NCBI GenBank assembly: GCA_947311845.1
Contig: CAMZMU010000111.1
Location: 23,287,023-23,351,022 of the forward strand
Reading direction: 5' to 3'
DNA from: Poa pratensis
Taxonomy: Eukaryota > Streptophyta > Magnoliopsida > Poales > Poaceae
Length of the DNA stretch: 64,000 nt
The translations under genes and the position numbers were made by a program. Position 1 is the stretch's first letter. Each line of letters begins with the position of its first letter. The notes beneath the pieces were generated by a model that saw nothing but the letters and a program-made list of their open reading frames with translations, did no database searches and was not told the origin of the DNA. Positions 57,749 to 64,000 of the stretch are shown in pieces.

Positions 57749-57964
57749 TATGAATTATTCCATATTAAATGTAAAAAGGAGAAAATAAAGTAAAATAAAT
57801 TTTATTGTTATTTATTCAAAATATTATTACATAATCATTGTTACTTATTCAAACAAATTTTAAAATTTAAACAATGAAAAAGTGTAACATCGTAACCGAG
57901 GGGTTAATACGATTGATAGGATACTAATATCAGTAAGTTCTAACATCTCATTTGACAGCTAATT

Positions 57965-58036
57965 TGAAAGGAACTCAAACGTTAAGCGTGCTTGGGCTGC
58001 AGCAATTTGAGGATGGGTGACCGAATGGGAAGTTTG
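57965..58036 (+). repeat. 5S rRNA-derived module in the CACTA element
   Basis: GTTAAGCGTGCTTGGGC and GAGGATGGGTGACC, followed by TGGGAAGTTT, match the 3' half of plant 5S rRNA (internal control region: box A and box C), with the same spacing of about 16 bases. The 5' half of the gene is not recognisable. It is not a functional 5S gene. Confidence 0.78.
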
Positions 58037-59035
58037 ACCAGGATAATTACTTTTACCTATGATTAAGTGTGTAATTAGAGATTAAGTATGTATCTAAGTG
58101 GGAAATTTTGAAATAGAAATAAAATAGAATTAAAAAGTAAAAAAAGTTTAAAAAATACTTTAAAAAATTCAAAAAGTTGAAAAAATTTGAAAAACATATG
58201 CCGACGGCGTAGGGACGTCGGCATAGCCTACGCCGACGGCAAAAGCAGCTAAGCGGGGGCGTATAACGCCGAGGGCCATATGCCGACGGCTGCCGTCGGC
58301 GTAGCCTACGTCGACGGTTTTCTTGCCTTTGCCGACGGCTTCAGGCCATCGGCGTATCAGCCATTTCCTGTAGTGGTTTACTCCATCGTGTTTGGCAGGC
58401 AAGTCGATTGAATCGACTGCGCGCCTTGGATGCTTGTATTGTCGTGCTTGCTGTACATTGGTGGTTGCATATTCGTTAGAGGAAGAAGTAACTTGCTTCT
58501 TTGGTGCGCATCCGCATAGCTTTATGGTGAGAGGGACCTTCAAGTGATCCATTCTAAAGATATCTTGCGTCCACACAAGCTCGTGTTTGAGAACTGTTGC
58601 TGAAAGAAAAATGAAATCTTCTTGGACACAAGAGAAATTGTACACCAAATTTCTGTGGGAAAATTTATCATATGCCTTTTAATTTCCCCACCGTAGTTGC
58701 GACTAGGGGCGGAAACTGGGAGGGGATAATCCAAAGTATCTGATATTCGCATTCGAGAAATTGACATGAAGGTGGAAGTACTCACATCCGAAGTAAAATA
58801 GAATTGGATGTAGAAAATATATGGATTTATTTTGGAAATGCGAATGTGGTATTGTATTTTGACTTTTGAGGAAAATGTGGTTATGAAAATGGACATATCC
58901 GTATCGAATAAAGTTAATTTAGATATTTTTTAATTCTAGACCTATATTCTAATTATCCAATATAAAATCCTAACAAGTGGCCAACTGTACTTTTTGTATC
59001 AAGCCTACAAACGTGCATTAAAGTAGTATATTTAT

Positions 59036-61068
59036 TGTAGGAGATATGCCCTAGACAATAATATTAATTTAGTATTATTTTATCTCCAAGTTTATTATTA
59101 AATGTTTATATCTTTATGCTACAACTGCATTGGGTACTTGAATAGCGAATACAAAGTATTCAACCGGAAAACCTCCAATGCACGTGTAGAGATATGAACA
59201 AAGTAAAAGAGTTCCTGATCTTGTCTCTAAGGCTAGCCTATCTTGTTATTCGATGATCATGTTTTCCTGATCATTAACTTTGTATAAGTCACATAACTAT
59301 AGAAGTTTATTATCGAAATGATAATAGTACCGAACCGACCTAACGGTTGATCTTGCTAAGAGACAAATCGTCACAAATGAAGATTAACAATTGACCACAC
59401 AGAGTTTTTATTAGCTATATTCCTATATCTTGAGAACATCTTGTGACCGCACAGAGCATTTGACACTTATACTTTAGTTGTTATCAACCATCCGACATTA
59501 ATTTGGGGATCATAACAGTAACAATTAAGTATGAACTAGAATATGTTATGGATCTTAGATTGTTCAAGAATGGTACTTACTCCTCCAGACGATGGAGAGA
59601 TAAATCCTCTAGCCCATCTCAGTATTATCAATGTCACCCCAATCGTCTGGTCAGACACAGTGTGATTTATCACATGATATTGAGAATACGGGGTGAGAAA
59701 AGAGAATGATATCAGGAACGAGTTTTATATGTGTTATGTCAAATGGTATTGATCACACTAGAGCACATTGTCTCGCACTCGTGATATCATTGGTATCGTG
59801 TACGTAAGGGAATTAGCGTAATGAGAAACACAAAAGGTTCTGTCGTTCACTGGTGAACACATAGGAGCCAGTACAGACGTCTAGGTCCCAATGCTGGTTA
59901 TTGTCTGGTAAGCACCCGAACATGTCTATGTGTTACCGAACCTTCCGAGTTACACACTTAAACTGTGAGTCAATCTTTTATTGAGAGAATAAAGTTGTAG
60001 TTTTAGTTGTTATGAGAATTGGTCAGACTCCCTCCGATGTTCCGGTGAAGTTATCATGAGAGGGAAATATTGCCTGTTTTGGGGCAAAATTTTCTGAGAG
60101 AAAAATATGGCGAACATGAGATGTTCCGGGATGCCGGGAAGTGTTTCCGACATCAGTGCATAGAGTCGATGATTTTATCTATAGAGTATATAAGGTTCTG
60201 GAAGAGTTTAGAGGTTTGCTAATAAGGGGGAGTGCCGGAGGAGGAAGGGGGAGCCCTGGGGGCCAAACCGCACCTGGTGCGGGTCGGCCGGCTGGCCCCA
60301 CCCTCCTGGCCAGCGCACCACCACCTCCCCCTCTCTTTCCTTTTCTAATTTAGAGATGGACAAGAGTCCTAACTGGAGTAGGAAGGAATAAAAGGAAAAA
60401 AGCAAAAAGGAAAAGGAGGTGGGGAGGGAGTCCGAATTGGGCTCCTGCTCCCTAAACCGACTTGGGGGAGGGGCAGACCGGCCTCCTAGGGCCGCCGCAC
60501 AAGCCCCCTTCTCCCCTTTATATACTCCCCCTCTCCCCCAAGGAGAACACACAAGTTGGCAACAACAACTATTGCGCAAGTTCCTCTCTCTTGAGATATT
60601 GTGCAATTAGACGATGCTCTAATTATTCTAATTAGGCATCGATCTAATTTCTCTCTAATTAAATCTCATGTGTTGAGAATTAGATCTCTCTAGTCTCATA
60701 TTGCTCTAATCCAGTTCGATTAGATCAACCACCTAAACTACGCCGAAAGGCTGTCTCTTTTCGTCGGCGCAAGTGCTCTAGACGGCGGAGCGCTGACGGG
60801 TTGGTGCGGCGTACATGTGGATACTTTTATAGTGGGTTGTGCAAACAATTCCTCGACGACGGAATCAGCAACAATCTCACCTCCCGGCGTGGACGTGAGA
60901 TTCTCACCAGACTTCATCAACATCTATTTCGACAAACACAAGATTTTCCGCAACGGTGTTTGTAAGATCTAGCATTATGGGGGTGCAGCATATCTTCATA
61001 GTATAGATCTTGGGCTGTTGCATAGCATGGTAGTCAAAATTTTAAATTACCGTACATGCAACCCATCA
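59036..61068 (+). mobile_element. Solo LTR of a copia-type element, about 2.0 kb
   Basis: It starts TGTAGGAGATATGCCCTAGA, a common Triticeae copia LTR start, and ends CCCATCA. TTTAT flanks it at 59,031-59,035 and 61,069-61,073. A TATA box (TTTATATACTCC, about 60,517) and leader-like sequence lie inside. No gag, pol or primer site is present. The exact 3' end rests on the target duplication. Confidence 0.72.
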
Positions 61069-61349
61069 TTTATCTGTCTACCAATTTAAGGAAAACATAT
61101 TGTTTGTCATGAGTCTATTATTTTGTGTCACGTAATCACTGATTCACTTTTTTAGCTAATTTAATGATAAAGTTGCTAGCTATTTGGTCCTTTCCGAATT
61201 GAGTAAACATATGATCCACATTTGTTTTGAAAAATTAAAAACATAAGTGGGAAGAGCCCTATCTGATCCGCTTCCACCCTAATTGGGACTACCAAGTTTC
61301 TACATTTAGACCCAAACTCACAAACACATGTCAAATATGCGAAAATAGG
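61069..61349. other. AT-rich spacer
   Basis: No gene, inverted repeat or duplication was recognised. Confidence 0.4.
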
Positions 61350-61536
61350 TACTACCTCGTTCTAAAATGTAAGACGTAATTTAGTTGTCGAGAACTCGAG
61401 ATCCATGTTTTAACAAACAATACTTTCGTATTATTATGATTCATAACCATAGACTAAATGTTCTATGAGTAATTTGTGATCAAAGCATGGATTTATAAAG
61501 TGAAAATACATCTTATATCCTAGAACAGAGGGAGTA
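61350..61536. mobile_element. Stowaway-type MITE
   Basis: TA-flanked. The left end CTACCTCGTTCTAAAATGTA pairs with the right-hand TATATCCTAGAACAGAGGGA; 187 bp. Confidence 0.7.
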
Positions 61537-61899
61537 TCCTATTATCCTTGTCAGATTCATGACCCTAAACCTTGCAGCCTCGACTTGCAATGAATGGATA
61601 GGATAACCAATCGTAATGGATCCGGCACGTGTGAAGTAGGAGATGTGTGACATTACTTGGAGGACCTATTCCAACAGTAATGGAAAACAATAGTCTTTTC
61701 TTCGCCATGAATACTGTGAATTTTTAGTCCTGCCAAGGATAGGTAGCTAGGTCTGTTTTTGCCAAGATGGTGACGATCGAGCACAGTTTATTTTTTTTTG
61801 AGGACAAGGTGGTCGTACCATCGCTCGAATAGATAGAAAGAATTGACCCAGTTTATAAGGAAAACCGGGTCCAAAAACCATACAAGCTGTACAAAAGAA

Positions 61900-63440
61900 T
61901 GACACAAACCGGGTCCAAAATCGAGCACAGTTTATGCATGCAGTACACGGGAGATAGAGAAAGACAGGGATCGATCGGTGCCGTTACAGAAGGCACCGGC
62001 GCGTGGGTGCATGCAAGGTTGGGTGATCCATCATTTCGTTTCACCTATTCACATGTCGGCAAGTGTAGTTAGGAGTTAGGACTTAGAGCTGGAGCGATGA
62101 TTCAGTTGCCTGTCAACCACAATCTTACGTGAGTGCGTGCCTATCTGCTTGCTTCGCTGTGGCGTTTTTTTCTTCTTTCTTCTCCTTGGATAAGGGAATA
62201 AACCTAACTTGCAAGGCACATCTCCTGCGGGTTCAGAGTTCAGACATGCAAAGGCTTCTGCTGGTCCTTGTTCGGACACCCAGGCTATAACGTCAGTAAG
62301 CGTCTGCCCCTGTTGCCGTCCCAGGTGCAACCCGGTCGGAGAGCTAGCAGCTCCTCCACCCGCCCACCTGGTAATTGGAACGGAAGAAAGATCCTTGACA
62401 CCGAGATGATCGACCAACTTCTTCCACTCGATCCATCGGCAACTGGAGAAGGTTGGCGCACGAATCTTCCTCGCAGACAACTGATCGATCCAGGAGGCCA
62501 ACCAAACAAAAAGGTAGCCATGGCAAGGACAGGACATACGCTGCCACCAAACTCTATCCTTGGATGATGATCCTGGAGTTGTTCCAGATTCTCCCTCCGG
62601 GTTTCTTTCATCGGCAGCAGTGTACTGCGTCGTCGTTCTCATCGTGCTGCGGTCGGAAGAGTTTCGAGACGTCTCTCGATCGATCGGTAGCCAACAACTC
62701 CCGAGAGAGAAACATCGATCGGATGGCTTGTAACCTGGCGTGCACGCATGCATGCACGCACGTACGCCATCTGGCCGTGCCTCCTTTTACATGTAATTAG
62801 ATCAGTAATTAGATGGTGTACGTAAGTCCCCTCATATTGCATGCGTGGTGTTTTTTTTTTTTCGCATGGTTGCAAGTTGCAATCAGACCGATCAGCTCGT
62901 ACAATTGTGTGTTTCAGGCAGTCTCTCGATCTCTCCGTGGACTCCGACACTCTACATGGATAAACCCACTCTCGCTGCTTCGTGTGATTAATTAACAACC
63001 GTGCCCGTAAAAGTTCTGTCACGTAGCTGTCCTCACCAAAAGTCCTTTTTTTTTCCTTGTCCGTGGATACTTGTTGATTTCATCCAAATTTTAACTTCTC
63101 CTCTCTTGGTTTGGTGGTACGTTACGTACGCTAAGACAAGATCTAATTAAGACATCACAAGTTAGGCGTCCGGCCATTTCTACCAGATATAGTAGATAAC
63201 TATCTTGTTTCTTCACAAACGCCAACCCATATAGTTGTGCCGCCGCCTCGTTCTTCCACAATGGCAAGCTAATTAACTAGGCTAAGCAGATGTTTGGAAA
63301 TGACAACTTGGCATCTATTTGTTCCTCCACAAGATATAGCCTAACCGTGCCGCCTCACATGACAGATGGAATGGCACATCAACAATTCAAGGCAAAAATC
63401 TCAACTTCCTACTCACACCACCTGGTAGTAGTATCACTAG
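61900..63440. repeat. Duplicated segment, copy D (most diverged)
   Basis: 61,945-62,195 matches 43,130-43,380, 62,300-62,490 is distantly like 45,140-45,270, and 63,120-63,400 follows 47,850-48,160 (GTTGTGCCGCCG, CTTCCACA, TAGCCTA cores). It thus spans a longer stretch than copies B and C, beginning in TPS-flanking sequence. A 225-codon minus-strand ORF at 62,076-62,753 has no recognised domain. Confidence 0.6.
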
Positions 63441-63444
63441 CTAC

Positions 63445-63571
63445 TACCCCCTCCGTTCCAATTTAATTGACTTGCTATCCACCACATGTGGATGTATCTA
63501 TACATATAATATGTCTAGATACATCCACATTTGATGGATAACAAGTCAATTAAATTGGAACGGAGGGAGTA
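63445..63571. mobile_element. Stowaway MITE with near-perfect hairpin
   Basis: TA-flanked. TCCAATTTAATTGACTTG and its complement sit at the two ends, and GGATGTATCTA and TAGATACATCC in the stem; 127 bp with very few mismatches, so recent. Confidence 0.92.
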
Positions 63572-63971
63572 CCTCCGTATCTTATTATAAGACGTTTTAG
63601 TAGGCTAATTTAGCATACCAAAACGTCTTATAATTGAGAACTTGCCTGTGGCAAGATGGTTAGTTGGGTGGTTGTACCCCTAGCCCACCAGAGTTCAAAC
63701 CCCAGGTTTGACGCTGGTGTTTCTCATTTAAGGCGGAATATTCTTCAGTGGGAGGCGACGTTCCCGTCGACAGCGAGGCGCCCGTGGTGACTTCGTCAAT
63801 CTCAAGACTCGACCCGCCGACTCAGTCTCTCGGAGGTGCTCATAGGGGTAGGGTGTGCGTGCGTGCGTTCATAGGGGTGAGTGTGTGCGCGTGTATATGA
63901 GCGCTTGCGTTGTACTGTGTTTCGCAAAAAAAAAAAAAAAAAACGTCTTATAATTTGAGACAGAGGAGGTA
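63570..63971. mobile_element. Second Stowaway MITE, split by a SINE
   Basis: It starts CCTCCGTATCTTATTATAAG, abutting the previous MITE at a shared TA. After the SINE it ends ATAATTTGAGACAGAGGAGG with TA at 63,970. Without the SINE and one target copy it would be about 80 bp. Confidence 0.85.
63636..63940 (+). mobile_element. SINE with poly(A) tail and 15-bp target duplication
   Basis: AAACGTCTTATAATT flanks it at 63,621-63,635 and 63,941-63,955. Box A is TGGCAAGATGGTTAGTTGGG, box B is GAGTTCAAACC, and the tail has 15 or more A. The body (GACGTTCCCGTCGACAG, TCTCGGAGGTGCTCATAGGG, GAGCGCTTGCG) is a familiar Triticeae dispersed sequence. The internal promoter suggests RNA polymerase III transcription. 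Confidence 0.88.
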
Positions 63972-64000
63972 GATAGATAAGGCATATTTGTTTTGTGCGA

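Larger units (their letters stand above)
56922..58375. mobile_element. Non-autonomous CACTA element
   Basis: The ends are CACTACAGGAATGG and, from the right, CACTACAGGAAATGG, followed by subterminal arrays of TATGCCGACGGC/GCCGTCGGCATA (56,940-57,090 and 58,195-58,350). The 3-bp flanks are GTA on the left and GTT on the right. The unoccupied site in copy A (48,696-48,710) reads GCAGGTGTTGACTCC, so GTT was duplicated and the left copy has mutated. The 1.45 kb holds no transposase, but has a Stowaway MITE and a 5S rRNA-like module. Confidence 0.92.
52770..58990. repeat. Duplicated segment, copy B
   Basis: It is colinear with copy A and interrupted by the CACTA element at 56,922-58,375. After the CACTA the match continues (TCCATCGTGTTTGGCAGGCA at 58,383 and 48,709). 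Confidence 0.88.

Noticed and set aside
57965..58036. Functional 5S rRNA gene
   Set aside because: Only the 3' half is recognisable and the boxes carry changes; it lacks the 5' end and a T-run terminator at the right place.
62076..62753. 225-codon minus-strand ORF in copy D
   Set aside because: The frame is not kept in copies A and B, and no domain is recognisable, so I left it as part of the duplicated segment.

Overview
The window looks like intergenic DNA from a large-genome grass. Its repeat types (TGATACGTCTCC-start gypsy LTRs, CTCCCTCCG Stowaway MITEs, CACTA elements with GCCGACGGC subterminal arrays) and its one grass-type gene point to the Triticeae (wheat, Aegilops or barley). The species is an inference. 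No bacterial, organellar or CRISPR features were seen.

Positions 1-10,400 are stacked retrotransposons on the minus strand. A gypsy-like element with a gag but no pol (1-5376) has LTR copies identical over the 201 bp that can be compared, and it sits inside the LTR of a second gypsy relic (5377-7107). That relic has lost most of its body and abuts a Ty1-copia element truncated inside its reverse transcriptase (7108 to about 10,350).

Positions 11,826-31,918 are a three-level nest. The outermost layer is a decayed Mutator-like element (MULE) with TIRs and transposase C-terminal fragments. Its transposase gene was split by a long solo LTR (12,480-30,319, TSD GATTG). That LTR was in turn split by a 13.3 kb Ty3-gypsy element (14,859-28,191, TSD ACAAC, LTRs differing at one position by eye). 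The gypsy carries gag-pol on the minus strand, broken by several frameshifts, and a multi-exon antisense gene of the putative gypsy-type transposon (Transposase_28) kind on the plus strand.

Positions 31,919-37,100 are AT-rich. They hold a diverged segment duplication, a possible LTR with both a primer-binding site and a polypurine tract beside it, and a tract rich in TTCC. A SINE (37,114-37,277) and a TIR element (37,667-38,560) lead into the only host gene I can name: a class II trehalose-6-phosphate synthase (38,950-42,311, plus strand, three exons). Its reading frame is interrupted by about eight small indels, almost all in G/C-rich runs, and a 14-codon upstream ORF precedes it.

Positions 43,000-63,440 are four related copies (A-D) of a duplicated gene-poor segment, later colonised by separate insertions: a LINE-like retroposon, a SINE, an 803-bp MULE, a CACTA element with a Stowaway and a 5S rRNA-derived module inside it, and a copia-type solo LTR. 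Several insertions have a matching unoccupied site in another copy, so their order and boundaries can be read directly. The right edge has two adjacent Stowaway MITEs, one split by a SINE.
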